This document shows positions 34,885-43,209 of a stretch of DNA of 64,000 nt, in pieces (within the stretch, counting starts at the first letter, position 1; each line of letters begins with the position of its first letter). Both the position numbers and the translations under genes were made by a program. The stretch is from a virus: positions 62,001 through 126,000 of the IMG/VR virus record IMGVR_UViG_3300042894_006198. The stretch is one strand, 5' to 3'. Below the pieces are notes generated by a model. The model ran no database searches, had not been told where the DNA came from, and saw only the letters and a program-made list of their open reading frames with translations.

Positions 34885-36180
34885 ATGACAACCACTGCAA
34901 ATACCAAAGAAAACAAAAAACTTAAAAAAGAATTTGAAGATTTGATCGGTCCTTTTGATCCTGTAATAGATCGTGAAGCACGTGATATTCTTACAAGCGC
35001 ACGTGTCGCATTGTTACTTAAGCATTCATTTTTTGGTAATCTTGCTACCCGTTTGAAGTTAATCAATGGGGATGAATGGTTAGCTACAGCAGCAACCGAT
35101 GGTAAGCGTTTTTACTACAATAGTCGTTTTATTAAAAAGCTTACACGTGGTGAAGTAGAGTTTCTAGTTGGGCATGAGGTGCTACACGTTGTATATGACC
35201 ATATCGGTAGGATCGGTCACCGTGACCGTCAAATGTTTAATATTGCCAATGACTATGCGGTTAACGCTGACCTTAAACGACACAATGTAGGTACTTTTAT
35301 TACCACTGTACCATGTTTGTATGAAGCTAAGTATGATGGTAAATCGTCTGAAGAAATTTATGATGATTTAATGAAGAACATCAAAACTATTAGTATGGAT
35401 GCACTGATCGATAAAATGATCGATGAACACCTTGAAGGTGATGGTGAAGGTGAGTCTGATGGTGATGATGGAGATATGGATAAAACAGGTCGAAGCAAGA
35501 ACGGACCTAAGAAGATGACTGATGCTGAGCGTGAGGAATTGCGTCAGGAAATTAAACAAAATATCATCAATGCCGCACGTAGTAGCGAAGCAGGTTCAAT
35601 TCCTAGGGGTGTTGAGCGCATGATTAAGGACATTACCGATCCTAAAATGCCTTGGAGAGAATTGCTTCAAACTAACATTGTTTCTACCTTGCGTGATGAT
35701 TACACTTTCCTACGTCCAAGCAAGCGTGGTTGGCATCTTGATGCTATCTTACCCTCTATGAACTTTAGCGAAGAAATTGATATTTGCGTAGCGATTGATA
35801 TGAGTGGTAGTATCAGTGATGCACAAGGTAAGGATTTTCTTAGTGAAATTCAAGGTATCATGGATATGTTCAGTCATTACAAAATTCATGTATTTTCATT
35901 CGATACTAAATGCTATAACTTGCAAGAGTTTAATTCAGATAACATGGATAGCATTACTGAGTATCAGTTAAAAGGTGGTGGTGGAACAGACTTTGATGCA
36001 ATTTTTAACTTCCTTAAAGATGAAGCTATCGAGCCTAAACGATTGGTAGTTTTTACGGATGGTTATCCTTGTGGATCATGGGGTGATGCAAATTATTGTG
36101 ATACAACGTGGATTATCCATGGTGATAAAAATCCTAACCCACCTTTTGGGACATGGGCACTTTATGATGATCAAAAGTAA
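34885..36180 (+). CDS. VWA-like protein with HExxH metallopeptidase-type N-terminus
   Basis: 431 residues from the ATG at 34885 (AAAGGAAC upstream). H97-E-V-L-H101 with V-Y-D-H105-106 after it is a zinc-peptidase-like motif in an N-terminal domain resembling DUF2201/VWA-like proteins. An acidic low-complexity linker follows (G-D-G-E-G-E-S-D-G-D-D-G-D, about residues 180-200). The C-terminal VWA domain has the metal-dependent adhesion motif D-M-S-G-S near residue 310 and G-G-T-D-F-D near 365. It is probably the partner of the MoxR-like ATPase encoded upstream. Target unknown. Confidence 0.75.
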   Translation: MTTTANTKENKKLKKEFEDLIGPFDPVIDREARDILTSARVALLLKHSFFGNLATRLKLINGDEWLATAATDGKRFYYNSRFIKKLTRGEVEFLVGHEVLHVVYDHIGRIGHRDRQMFNIANDYAVNADLKRHNVGTFITTVPCLYEAKYDGKSSEEIYDDLMKNIKTISMDALIDKMIDEHLEGDGEGESDGDDGDMDKTGRSKNGPKKMTDAEREELRQEIKQNIINAARSSEAGSIPRGVERMIKDITDPKMPWRELLQTNIVSTLRDDYTFLRPSKRGWHLDAILPSMNFSEEIDICVAIDMSGSISDAQGKDFLSEIQGIMDMFSHYKIHVFSFDTKCYNLQEFNSDNMDSITEYQLKGGGGTDFDAIFNFLKDEAIEPKRLVVFTDGYPCGSWGDANYCDTTWIIHGDKNPNPPFGTWALYDDQK

Positions 36181-36437
36181 TGGATACCTTTTGGTCTAAT
36201 ACATTCAGTGCAAAGAAAGTGGGTTCTTACAATTCTTTCCTTACCTCAAATGGTGAGGAAAGAATTTACAAATCAGTTAGTAATGGCGTAACCGTACATG
36301 AGTGGGATTTTTCTCAAAATTGTGCAGGTCTAAATTTAGAGGATTATTTAAATTGTAGGGATTTGGCTAAAACTGATGAACGTTTAGCTAAATTGTTAAT
36401 TGAACTTGAAACCATTTATTTTTTGTTAAAAAAATGA
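36180..36437 (+). CDS. Hypothetical protein, 85 aa
   Basis: ATG overlaps the final base of the VWA stop. Short, aromatic (F-W-S-N-T-F, V-H-E-W-D-F) with a helical C-terminus (R-L-A-K-L-L-I-E-L-E). Overlaps the next gene by 4 nt. No recognisable domain; operon member with the VWA gene. Confidence 0.5.
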   Translation: MDTFWSNTFSAKKVGSYNSFLTSNGEERIYKSVSNGVTVHEWDFSQNCAGLNLEDYLNCRDLAKTDERLAKLLIELETIYFLLKK

Positions 36438-36766
36438 GTAATACATTTAATTACATAGCAAGTTGGGATGAATTTGGTTTAGAAGCATTAATTAATGTTT
36501 CCAAAATTGATGAGAACAATGTTTGGAAAATATTAAAAGATGAAAGAACACAAACAGTGCCATTGCGTCAATTAATTTTGCGAGCACAATTTAATCCACA
36601 ACGTGCATATGAAATATACGCATTTGTCTCTCCTTTAACCGAAGAAGATATAAGGTTATGTTTTGAGCATACACCACAAGTTATTGTTGAACAGATTAGG
36701 CAAGTTGGACATAAATTTTTCTCTAATTATAATCCACACATTAAAAGTAAAATAAAAATCACATAA
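36434..36766 (+). CDS. Hypothetical protein, 110 aa
   Basis: 4-nt ATGA overlap with the preceding gene. W-D-E-F-G-L-E-A-L-I-N then helical, mixed-charge sequence; possibly a small adaptor of the MoxR/VWA pair by position. No motifs. Unknown. Confidence 0.5.
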   Translation: MSNTFNYIASWDEFGLEALINVSKIDENNVWKILKDERTQTVPLRQLILRAQFNPQRAYEIYAFVSPLTEEDIRLCFEHTPQVIVEQIRQVGHKFFSNYNPHIKSKIKIT

Positions 36767-36776
36767 TACTATGCTC

Positions 36777-36783
36777 CTAAATA
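36777..36783 (+). promoter_or_regulatory. Late-type promoter CTAAATA
   Basis: 30 nt before the ATG at 36814, with an AGGAGA ribosome site in the leader. Confidence 0.4.
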
Positions 36784-36813
36784 TTTGTGGTACTAGATAT
36801 TAGGAGAATACCA

Positions 36814-37521
36814 ATGGCAAGATTTATCAAACATATTGGAACGCATGGTGATCGTAAAGTAGCAGTAGTTTTCAGACAGGTTCCTAACGAAGAACATATG
36901 TGCTTAGTCGTATATACACAATTGTTAAATCAAAATATCCACGATCCACTTATGTCTACGATAGAAAGTGATATTGGACAACATAGTAAAGAACTTGCTG
37001 ATGCATTGAATCGAACACATACACGTGACGGTAAGATTATTTTACAAGTGTTACATCAAGAAGGTATGCTTAAAAAAGTTAATACTGAACAAATTGTAAT
37101 GACCCCTGCACCAAGACAAACAATACGCTTAAATGAACTTAATCGTTTATTAAATGAAATGGAACAAGGAGAACAAGCTGTACGTCGATTAGCTGAAATT
37201 GATGCAAGCAAGGGATTACAAGATCCTGTTGATATAGCCAAGCGTATGCGTGGTGAAACACCTGCTGCAGATCGTTTAATGGGTACTAAAGAAACATTGG
37301 GTGATAATGAACTAGCCAATAATTTGCGTCAGCAAGCAGCTAGAATGAGTTCTGAGGCTAAAGGTTTATTAGCTGAAGCTGATAGACTAATGAAAGAAGC
37401 TGCATCTATGGAAGGTATTATAGTTGAATCTAAACCTCCAAGGGCTAAGAAAACTGTTAAAGCTGCACCTGCTAAAAAACGTGCAGCACGTGTGTCAAAG
37501 GCTACACAAGCCGTTAGCTAA
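36814..37521 (+). CDS. Hypothetical protein with basic histone-like tail, 235 aa
   Basis: Start at 36814 (AGGAGAATACCA upstream). The N-terminal 90 residues form a compact domain (R-F-I-K-H-I-G-T-H-G-D-R-K-V-A). The middle is coiled-coil-like and charged. The last 35 residues are Lys/Ala/Pro-rich (P-P-R-A-K-K-T-V-K, A-P-A-K-K-R-A-A-R), like histone H1 or nucleoid proteins, which suggests DNA or RNA binding. It precedes a small acidic protein gene by 5 nt. I do not recognise the family. Confidence 0.5.
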   Translation: MARFIKHIGTHGDRKVAVVFRQVPNEEHMCLVVYTQLLNQNIHDPLMSTIESDIGQHSKELADALNRTHTRDGKIILQVLHQEGMLKKVNTEQIVMTPAPRQTIRLNELNRLLNEMEQGEQAVRRLAEIDASKGLQDPVDIAKRMRGETPAADRLMGTKETLGDNELANNLRQQAARMSSEAKGLLAEADRLMKEAASMEGIIVESKPPRAKKTVKAAPAKKRAARVSKATQAVS

Positions 37522-37526
37522 TTATT

Positions 37527-37823
37527 ATGTCTCCTGAAGTATTCAAAAAATGGGAAGAAATTGTTGATGATGTTGAAAAAATTAAAATTCCTGTTGAATT
37601 CATCAAAAAGTTAATTATTAAACTTGAGGGTAGAAGGCAACGTACTCTTAATATTCAATCATTGGTCAGATCAGGACATGATAATGATGAAATTGAAGAA
37701 ATTATATCCGCAAAGTTACAAGAACTTGATGATGAAATGATTAGTATAGAATTTATTTTAGATATCGAAAACATTGCTGAAACCGTACAACCTACAACAG
37801 ATGATCTTTTAAAAGGTTTGTAA
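37527..37823 (+). CDS. Hypothetical protein, 98 aa
   Basis: Acidic and helical, coiled-coil-like, with long runs of Glu, Asp, Lys and Ile (E-I-V-D-D-V-E-K-I-K; E-I-E-E-I-I-S-A-K-L). It follows the histone-tail-like gene by 5 nt, so acidic and basic partners may be co-produced. Ends before a sigma70-like promoter. Confidence 0.45.
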   Translation: MSPEVFKKWEEIVDDVEKIKIPVEFIKKLIIKLEGRRQRTLNIQSLVRSGHDNDEIEEIISAKLQELDDEMISIEFILDIENIAETVQPTTDDLLKGL

Positions 37824-37841
37824 ACTAGGATAAGTTCATGT

Positions 37842-37869
37842 TTGATTTTATAAAATGTATATGTATAAT
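37842..37869 (+). promoter_or_regulatory. Sigma70-like promoter for thyX
   Basis: TTGATT, 16-bp spacer, TATAAT; thyX starts at 37891, 21 nt after the -10 hexamer, with AAAGGATC as ribosome site. Confidence 0.65.
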
Positions 37870-37890
37870 ACATAATTAAAAGGATCAAAC

Positions 37891-38580
37891 ATGAATGTAA
37901 AATTAGTATCTTATTCTCAACCAACAGAAGAATTTAAAAGTCTTGGTCTTGAAGATGCCCAAGATTTAATTGCATATTGTGCAAGAGTTAGTAATCCATC
38001 TAACCAATTTAACACTGAAACTAGTGATAAACTTATACGTTATCTTATTAAGAACGCACATTGGTCACCCTTAGAAATGGTTAGTGCATGTATGGAAATT
38101 ACAACCACACGTGATATCGCTAGGCAAATATTGCGTCATCGTTCATTTTCATTTCAAGAATTTTCACAGCGGTATGCAGACCCAACTAAAGATTTAAATT
38201 TTGTTGTACGTGAGGCACGTTTACAAGACACCAAAAATCGACAAAATAGTATTGAGTTAGGTAACACAATTGAACATGGTGTACTGCATGATGAATGGGT
38301 TAAAAAACAACAAGAAGTAATTAAAGCTGCAAAAAATGCTTATACATGGGCTGTTATTAATGGTATTGCTAAAGAACAATCACGTGCAGTATTGCCTGAA
38401 GGATTAATGGAAAGCAGGTTATACATGAATGGTACTATTCGTTCGTGGATACATTTTATCGAACTACGCAGTGGTAATGGTACACAAAAAGAACATCAAT
38501 TAATCGCACAAGAATGTGCAAAAGTTATCGCACATGTCTTCCCTATGGCAACCGAGTTGGTCAGCAATGTCACAGCTTAA
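37891..38580 (+). CDS. thyX: FAD-dependent thymidylate synthase
   Basis: 229 residues. R-H-R-S-F-S-F-Q-E-F-S-Q-R-Y at residues 82-95 is the ThyX signature (RHRxxSxxxxSxR). ThyX makes dTMP from dUMP using FAD, NADPH and methylene-tetrahydrofolate, supplying thymine for phage DNA synthesis. Normal length. Its own sigma70-like promoter fits early expression. It overlaps the next gene by 14 nt. Confidence 0.95.
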   Translation: MNVKLVSYSQPTEEFKSLGLEDAQDLIAYCARVSNPSNQFNTETSDKLIRYLIKNAHWSPLEMVSACMEITTTRDIARQILRHRSFSFQEFSQRYADPTKDLNFVVREARLQDTKNRQNSIELGNTIEHGVLHDEWVKKQQEVIKAAKNAYTWAVINGIAKEQSRAVLPEGLMESRLYMNGTIRSWIHFIELRSGNGTQKEHQLIAQECAKVIAHVFPMATELVSNVTA

Positions 38581-38866
38581 AAATTTACTTGAACCTACTA
38601 ATGGCGAAGGAACGTATTTGCAAGATAACGTTAATTATGTAGAAGTGTGTAGGTTTAGTATGGGTGATGTAGAAGATCCTGAACTATACGCAGCACAACC
38701 TCTTTATGAATGGTTGCAAACTGAAAAAGGTAAATGGGTTAAAGAGTATAGCAGCGATATGATATATTCAATTATACCTGATGTTGAATATTATGGCTAT
38801 CGTTGTGTTGTACGTGCAGCATTTAATAATAATGCATTAGATTTATATATATTAAAGTGGAAATAA
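38567..38866 (+). CDS. Hypothetical protein, 99 aa
   Basis: The start at 38567 overlaps thyX by 14 nt. Acidic protein with P-L-Y-E-W-L-Q-T-E-K-G-K-W-V and Y-Y-G-Y-R-C-V-V-R-A, a pattern found in a conserved T4-like phage protein of unknown function. Cytoplasmic; no motifs. Coupled to thyX. Confidence 0.55.
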   Translation: MSQLKNLLEPTNGEGTYLQDNVNYVEVCRFSMGDVEDPELYAAQPLYEWLQTEKGKWVKEYSSDMIYSIIPDVEYYGYRCVVRAAFNNNALDLYILKWK

Positions 38867-38867
38867 T

Positions 38868-39833
38868 ATGATTTTTGTAACAGGTGGGCTAGGATTTATT
38901 GGACATAATGTCGTACGACAATTAGAAAAACGTAATCATGAAGTACGAATTATTGATAATTGTACTGATTATACTTTTATACCAAAAGACGAATTGGCTT
39001 ATCTTATTAAAGAACGTAAACGAGAAATCAACTCTATCCTACACAATTTTCATATTGCAGATAAACAATTACATATGGTCTTTAATATGTTAAAACCTCA
39101 TACTGTAATACATCTTGCTTCAATGCCACGTTCTAAAATCGTTAATAAAAACCCTACTCTTGGTGCATATACAATGATAGAAGGGTTATTGAACTTGTTA
39201 GAACTATGCAAAAATCATAGCGTAAAGCGTTTTGTTTATGTTAGTAGTAGCATGGTATATGGTGATTGGAATGGATGTATTGATGAATCACATCCTACTA
39301 ACCCTAAAGATATATACGGTACCTTAAAATTAACAGGTGAAAAACTTGTTAAGTTATGGGCAGAACAAAACAACCATGAGTATACTATATTACGCCCAAG
39401 TGCGGTGTACGGACCATTAGACGTTGAGGATAGAGTATTAAGTAAGTTTTTACTTAATGCTATGCGTGGTCAAGACATTATGGTAGAAGGTGAAAATGAA
39501 GTTTTAGACTTTAGTTATGTTGAAGATGTAGCATGGGGTATTACTAGTGCTGCATTATCCAAAAATACTGTGAATAAAACATACAATATTACTAGAAATC
39601 AGCCTAGTCAAATTACGTTACATGATGCAGCTAAGTTAGCTGTAGAGATAGTGGGTAAGGGAAATATTACAATTCATCCAAAAAATATTGCTTATCCAAG
39701 TAGAGGTAAGTTAAACTCAGAATTAGCAAAACAAGACTTTGGGTATAATCCATATGTTGACCTTGAAATCGGTTTGGAATGCTATCATAAGTGGCTCGCA
39801 GACAGCACCTATTGGCAATCAAAAATTAAATAA
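38868..39833 (+). CDS. NAD-dependent epimerase/dehydratase
   Basis: 321 residues. T-G-G-L-G-F-I-G at residues 5-12 is the NAD-binding Rossmann loop. S-S-S-M-V-Y-G near residue 125 and Y-x3-K (Y-G-T-L-K near 148) form the Ser/Tyr/Lys catalytic set of short-chain epimerases. UDP-glucose/galactose-type or dTDP-sugar epimerases share this layout. It probably makes a sugar nucleotide for the phage glycosyltransferases. It starts one base after the previous stop and ends at the late motif of the next gene. Confidence 0.85.
   Translation: MIFVTGGLGFIGHNVVRQLEKRNHEVRIIDNCTDYTFIPKDELAYLIKERKREINSILHNFHIADKQLHMVFNMLKPHTVIHLASMPRSKIVNKNPTLGAYTMIEGLLNLLELCKNHSVKRFVYVSSSMVYGDWNGCIDESHPTNPKDIYGTLKLTGEKLVKLWAEQNNHEYTILRPSAVYGPLDVEDRVLSKFLLNAMRGQDIMVEGENEVLDFSYVEDVAWGITSAALSKNTVNKTYNITRNQPSQITLHDAAKLAVEIVGKGNITIHPKNIAYPSRGKLNSELAKQDFGYNPYVDLEIGLECYHKWLADSTYWQSKIK
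39826..39832 (+). promoter_or_regulatory. Late-type promoter TTAAATA, 5 nt before ATA codon
   Basis: TTAAATA-N5-ATA at 39838, in frame with the DegT aminotransferase. Same spacing as at eight ATG starts. No Shine-Dalgarno. Confidence 0.4.
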
Positions 39834-39837
39834 TAGT

Positions 39838-40971
39838 ATACCATTCGTTCGTTTAGATCGACAATATCAATTACTAAAAGATGAATTATTAACTGCTACT
39901 AATGACGTATTGAAAAGTGGCAAATTAGTCAATGGTAAGTATAAGTTTGATTTAGAAGAGTATTTTTGTGATTATTTAAATTGTAAACATGCATTTGCAG
40001 TACACAGTGGTACGCAAGCTTTAGAAATAATTGCTGAAGCTAACAAGTTAATATCATCCTATAGAAAGAAAGATAATCATGTTATCTTACCTGATGTTAG
40101 CTATAAAGCTACCTTACATGCTTTTATAAGACAAGGTTACAAAGTAACATTAGTTGATGTTGACGCATATGGTATGATGAAGTGGGATGAAGTTACAAAA
40201 ATTATTGAACAAAATCCTGATATTATCTATGATATTTGTGTTGTAGGATTGTATGGTGCCAAACCATACTATAGTAATCACAAAGAAAATGATTTAAGAT
40301 ATAAAGCACTAAGCATGATTGCTTTACGTGGTGGTAAAGTATTTGAGGATGGAGCACAGCATTGGCTAAGTGGTAGAAGCGAAATGAGTGCAGCTATGGC
40401 AATAAGTTTAGATCCAACGAAAAACTTAAATGCTAGTGGTAATGGTGGCGTTATTGTTTGTAGTAGTGATGATTTAGCAAATCATATTAGAGCAATTTGC
40501 AAAAATGGTTCAGAAAATAGCATTTATGCTACACAATTAGGAACCAATAGTAAGTTAAGTGAAATTGATTGTGCACATGTTTTAGTACGTACTAAGCATA
40601 TTGAAGCATGGCAACAACGTAGAAAAGATATTGCTGCCTATTATATGCGTGAATTTGCTAAGCATAATATTGAAAACTTATGTGAATCAAAAGAAGAACG
40701 TATGTATGCATATCATAGCGTTAACAAGTTTGCGATTAGTGTAGAGAATCGTGATCGTTTACAAGAATATTTACAGTTACATGGTATAGAGACTAAAATA
40801 CATTATAAACAAAATTTATCAAGACATAGATTAGCTAAGAATAACTGTTCCTTTTTAGAGAATTCTTGGCAATTTTGCGCACATACATTATCATTACCTA
40901 TCTATCCTGAATTAACTGATGGTGAAGTTGAGCGAATAACACAGACAATTATTAAATTCATGCATAAATAA
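39838..40971 (+). CDS. DegT/DnrJ/EryC1-type sugar aminotransferase
   Basis: The family normally begins near I-P-F-V-D-L, which is encoded from the ATA at 39838 (I-P-F-V-R-L-D-R-Q-Y). The nearest in-frame ATGs (39754, 39739) lie well inside the epimerase gene. H-S-G-T-Q-A-L near residue 57 and D-P-T-K-N-L-N-A near 200 (the PLP-binding Lys) are typical motifs. These enzymes transfer amino groups to keto-sugars on nucleotide carriers. It forms a sugar-nucleotide pathway with the upstream epimerase. A start codon of ATA is unusual and not proven; 377 residues from it. Confidence 0.75.
   Translation: MPFVRLDRQYQLLKDELLTATNDVLKSGKLVNGKYKFDLEEYFCDYLNCKHAFAVHSGTQALEIIAEANKLISSYRKKDNHVILPDVSYKATLHAFIRQGYKVTLVDVDAYGMMKWDEVTKIIEQNPDIIYDICVVGLYGAKPYYSNHKENDLRYKALSMIALRGGKVFEDGAQHWLSGRSEMSAAMAISLDPTKNLNASGNGGVIVCSSDDLANHIRAICKNGSENSIYATQLGTNSKLSEIDCAHVLVRTKHIEAWQQRRKDIAAYYMREFAKHNIENLCESKEERMYAYHSVNKFAISVENRDRLQEYLQLHGIETKIHYKQNLSRHRLAKNNCSFLENSWQFCAHTLSLPIYPELTDGEVERITQTIIKFMHK
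40964..40970 (+). promoter_or_regulatory. Late-type promoter ATAAATA, 5 nt before ATG
   Basis: Overlaps the DegT stop codon and lies exactly 5 nt before the spanin ATG at 40976. No Shine-Dalgarno. Confidence 0.45.
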
Positions 40972-40975
40972 GTTT

Positions 40976-41482
40976 ATGTGGATATTATCATTATTGCCTG
41001 AGTGGGTTATACATGCTATTTTTATGGTAGGTGTGTTGGGTGTTATCCTAGGATTTGTTTTAGGATTTTTACCATTTTTAGGAAAATACAAATTGGCTAT
41101 ACAAATTATTAGTGTGCTTATATTAGCATTTGGTGTGTATCTTGAAGGTGGATTTGCTAATGAACAACTTTGGCAAATGAAAGTCAAAGAAATGGAAGTC
41201 AAAGTAAAAGAAGCTGAAGTTAAGGCTGCGCAAAAGAATGTAGAAATACAAGAAAAAGTAGTAACTCAAACACAAATTGTAAAAGAAAAAGGTCAAGACA
41301 TTATTAAATATGTGGATAGATATAGAGATCGTGAAGTATTAAAGACTATTGAAGGACCTGAACGTGTTAAAGTTGAAGAAGTAATTAAGTTTGTAGAAAA
41401 TTGTCCTATTCCACAAGATATAATTGATGCACATAATTCTGCTGCTAAAATGAATGAAGCAGCAAAAGGTGATAAAAAATGA
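40976..41482 (+). CDS. Inner-membrane spanin (Rz-like)
   Basis: 168 residues. Two N-terminal hydrophobic segments (W-V-I-H-A-I-F-M-V-G-V-L-G-V-I-L-G-F and Y-K-L-A-I-Q-I-I-S-V-L-I-L-A-F-G) are followed by a long Lys/Glu-rich coiled coil (M-K-V-K-E-M-E-V-K-V-K-E-A-E) and a Cys-containing end (V-E-N-C-P-I-P). Spanins fuse inner and outer membranes at lysis. Its gene overlaps the following small lipoprotein gene by 4 nt, the usual Rz/Rz1 layout. Two membrane segments rather than one is slightly unusual. Confidence 0.65.
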   Translation: MWILSLLPEWVIHAIFMVGVLGVILGFVLGFLPFLGKYKLAIQIISVLILAFGVYLEGGFANEQLWQMKVKEMEVKVKEAEVKAAQKNVEIQEKVVTQTQIVKEKGQDIIKYVDRYRDREVLKTIEGPERVKVEEVIKFVENCPIPQDIIDAHNSAAKMNEAAKGDKK

Positions 41483-41787
41483 CAATCTCTAAAGATTTAC
41501 GTTTTTTAATCGTTGTGTGCTTTATTATGTTATTAATGACATTAGGTGGTTGCTCATTATTCGAAAAGCAACCTATCCCTGTCAAGCGTGAATTTCCACA
41601 AGCTACGCCTGAGCTAATGAAAAAATGTGAGCAACTTAAAACTATACAGGGTGATAAAGTTGCGATTACTGAAATGTTAAAAACTGTTGTAGAAAACTAT
41701 ACGTTATATTATCAATGCTCAACCAAAGTAGAAGGTTGGCAAGAATGGTATAGTGAACAGAAAAAGATTTTTGATGAAGTCAAATGA
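41479..41787 (+). CDS. Outer-membrane spanin lipoprotein (Rz1-like)
   Basis: 102 residues. A lipoprotein signal (F-I-M-L-L-M-T-L-G-G-C) and then a mature protein with Cys, Trp and Tyr pairs (Y-Y-Q-C, W-Q-E-W-Y). It overlaps the inner spanin by 4 nt (ATGA) and would bind it in the periplasm to destroy the outer membrane. Lipidated, outer-membrane anchored. Longer than classic Rz1 and rich in charged helices rather than proline. Confidence 0.6.
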   Translation: MTISKDLRFLIVVCFIMLLMTLGGCSLFEKQPIPVKREFPQATPELMKKCEQLKTIQGDKVAITEMLKTVVENYTLYYQCSTKVEGWQEWYSEQKKIFDEVK

Positions 41788-41972
41788 AAGTTGCAGACAT
41801 AACAAAAGATTATAAATTGTATATGGCTAAAGTCACCGTAAAGCAACTTGGATACAGTGGTCAGGTTGAATTTACTGTAACTGCGCAAAACTTAAACATG
41901 GCTAAAATTCTAATGAAACGACAATATAATTTACAAGATCATCAAATTGGCTCGATAAGAGAAGTCAAGTAA
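41784..41972 (+). CDS. Hypothetical protein, 62 aa
   Basis: ATGA overlap with the spanin lipoprotein gene. Mixed-charge, strand-rich (Y-M-A-K-V-T-V-K-Q-L-G-Y, F-T-V-T-A-Q-N-L-N-M) small protein. Unknown; position suggests a lysis or membrane accessory, but no signal peptide is seen. Confidence 0.5.
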   Translation: MKVADITKDYKLYMAKVTVKQLGYSGQVEFTVTAQNLNMAKILMKRQYNLQDHQIGSIREVK

Positions 41973-41981
41973 GGAATTATT

Positions 41982-42236
41982 ATGAAAAACATTGCAATAA
42001 TTGGTTTCGTAGTGTTGTTAGCAGGATGTGCATCAAGTAAAGATCAACTATATTATGATGCAGCCAAATCGATTAGCAAAGACAATACTATGAGTCAAAC
42101 TGCTTGTTGGGCAGCTATTTCAGATATTGCTAAAGGTGGTAGTGAAGGTGCTAAAGTTGGTGCAATCAGTTTAGCAGACAAGTGCAAGAACGAACCCGTA
42201 AAGATTGAACGTCCTAGAAATTGGATGGGACTATAA
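41982..42236 (+). CDS. Small lipoprotein, 84 aa
   Basis: M-K-N-I-A-I-I-G-F-V-V-L-L-A-G-C is a lipoprotein signal with the lipidated Cys at position 16, followed by about 68 residues with two more cysteines. AAGGAATT ribosome site. Located beside the spanin genes, so it may be a lysis-related or host-surface lipoprotein; superinfection exclusion is another known role of phage lipoproteins. The gene ends 6 nt inside the opposite-strand gene at 42231. Confidence 0.55.
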   Translation: MKNIAIIGFVVLLAGCASSKDQLYYDAAKSISKDNTMSQTACWAAISDIAKGGSEGAKVGAISLADKCKNEPVKIERPRNWMGL

Positions 42237-42992
42237 TAGTTTAGCTATTTGTATAGCTAGTTCATCATTACGTGGTGCATCAGGTAAATCGTTATTGTTT
42301 ATATCACGATATCCAATGATTGGAAACTCTACGTTTTCATTTCTAATAAATCGTTGAATAAGTTCTTTTGGTGCAGCAATACCATCAGCATCCATTAATT
42401 GACCATTAGGCAATTCTAATACAGCATGATCGGCACGTTTGCCATACGGTGTGTCAGCAATTAGTACAACCACTTTACCACCATATTTTTTCTGTAGTGC
42501 TTGGGCAAAAACTACACACCCACCATCAAACGGTCCGCTATCGGTTTGTTGTACTAGTAATGTATATATTTTGTTCTTATTTTTAAATGGAAATTTACCT
42601 TCATGTATGATTTTTCTAGCTACTATACCATGACCAACAGGATATTCTTTATTAAACCTAATAGGTTGTAGCATTGGATAGAGGTATTTTGTTGTACCAC
42701 TTTGTATATCAAACTTAGAACCACGTGGTACAAGATGTTTACGCTCTAGTTTTCTAAATGTATCTTCATCTACAACAATAGGTTCGCCCACTATGATAGA
42801 ACCTATAGCAACTGCCTTACCTGTACCTGTACGAACGATGCCAACACGTTTGCCTATGTATGGGTTAAGGGATGGTCCACGCCTACTTTCGTAATACTTT
42901 TTACCATCTACTATAAGGTCAGCATAGTGTATATCACCATCGCTACGAATGTTTATGCCTATGGATGGTATATCAAACTCATTAAACTTCAT
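42231..42992 (-). CDS. Two-domain protein: PUA/ASCH-like plus papain-like
   Basis: 253 residues, minus strand. Residues 20-130 (R-V-G-I-V-R-T-G-T-G-K-A-V-A-I-G-S, P-V-G-H-G-I-V-A-R-K) look like a small RNA- or nucleotide-binding PUA/ASCH-like barrel. Residues 140-253 have G-G-C-V-V-F-A-Q-A, A-D-H-A-V-L-E and M-D-A-D-G, a Cys/His/Asp order like a papain-like or transglutaminase-like fold. Target unknown. The N-terminus M-K-F-N-E-F-D-I-P could be a weak capsid-targeting-like leader. It overlaps the 75-aa gene upstream by 11 nt. Confidence 0.45.
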   Translation of the reverse strand: MKFNEFDIPSIGINIRSDGDIHYADLIVDGKKYYESRRGPSLNPYIGKRVGIVRTGTGKAVAIGSIIVGEPIVVDEDTFRKLERKHLVPRGSKFDIQSGTTKYLYPMLQPIRFNKEYPVGHGIVARKIIHEGKFPFKNKNKIYTLLVQQTDSGPFDGGCVVFAQALQKKYGGKVVVLIADTPYGKRADHAVLELPNGQLMDADGIAAPKELIQRFIRNENVEFPIIGYRDINNNDLPDAPRNDELAIQIAKLL

Positions 42993-43209
42993 TTTTTATT
43001 TGTTCACGTTTTTCAACATACTCTTGATATAGTTCTATTTCTTTCATATTGATTAGGTATGACTTGCCACCTGTCATATGGTTTTTCAACATACCTTCAC
43101 TTAGCCATTGTAATCTTTGTTTAAATTCTTCCAAATTAGAACATTTCATATATTCATATGAATTCATGAGTTCTTTTCTTAGCGCATTTAATTTTTGTTG
43201 TTTAGTCAT
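42982..43209 (-). CDS. Hypothetical protein, 75 aa (minus strand)
   Basis: Helical, charged (L-R-K-E-L-M-N-S-Y-E-Y, E-E-F-K-Q-R-L-Q-W-L). Lies between a 33-aa ORF (43202-43303) and the two-domain protein; all three overlap, suggesting a single short minus-strand operon. No motif recognised. Confidence 0.5.
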   Translation of the reverse strand: MTKQQKLNALRKELMNSYEYMKCSNLEEFKQRLQWLSEGMLKNHMTGGKSYLINMKEIELYQEYVEKREQIKNEV

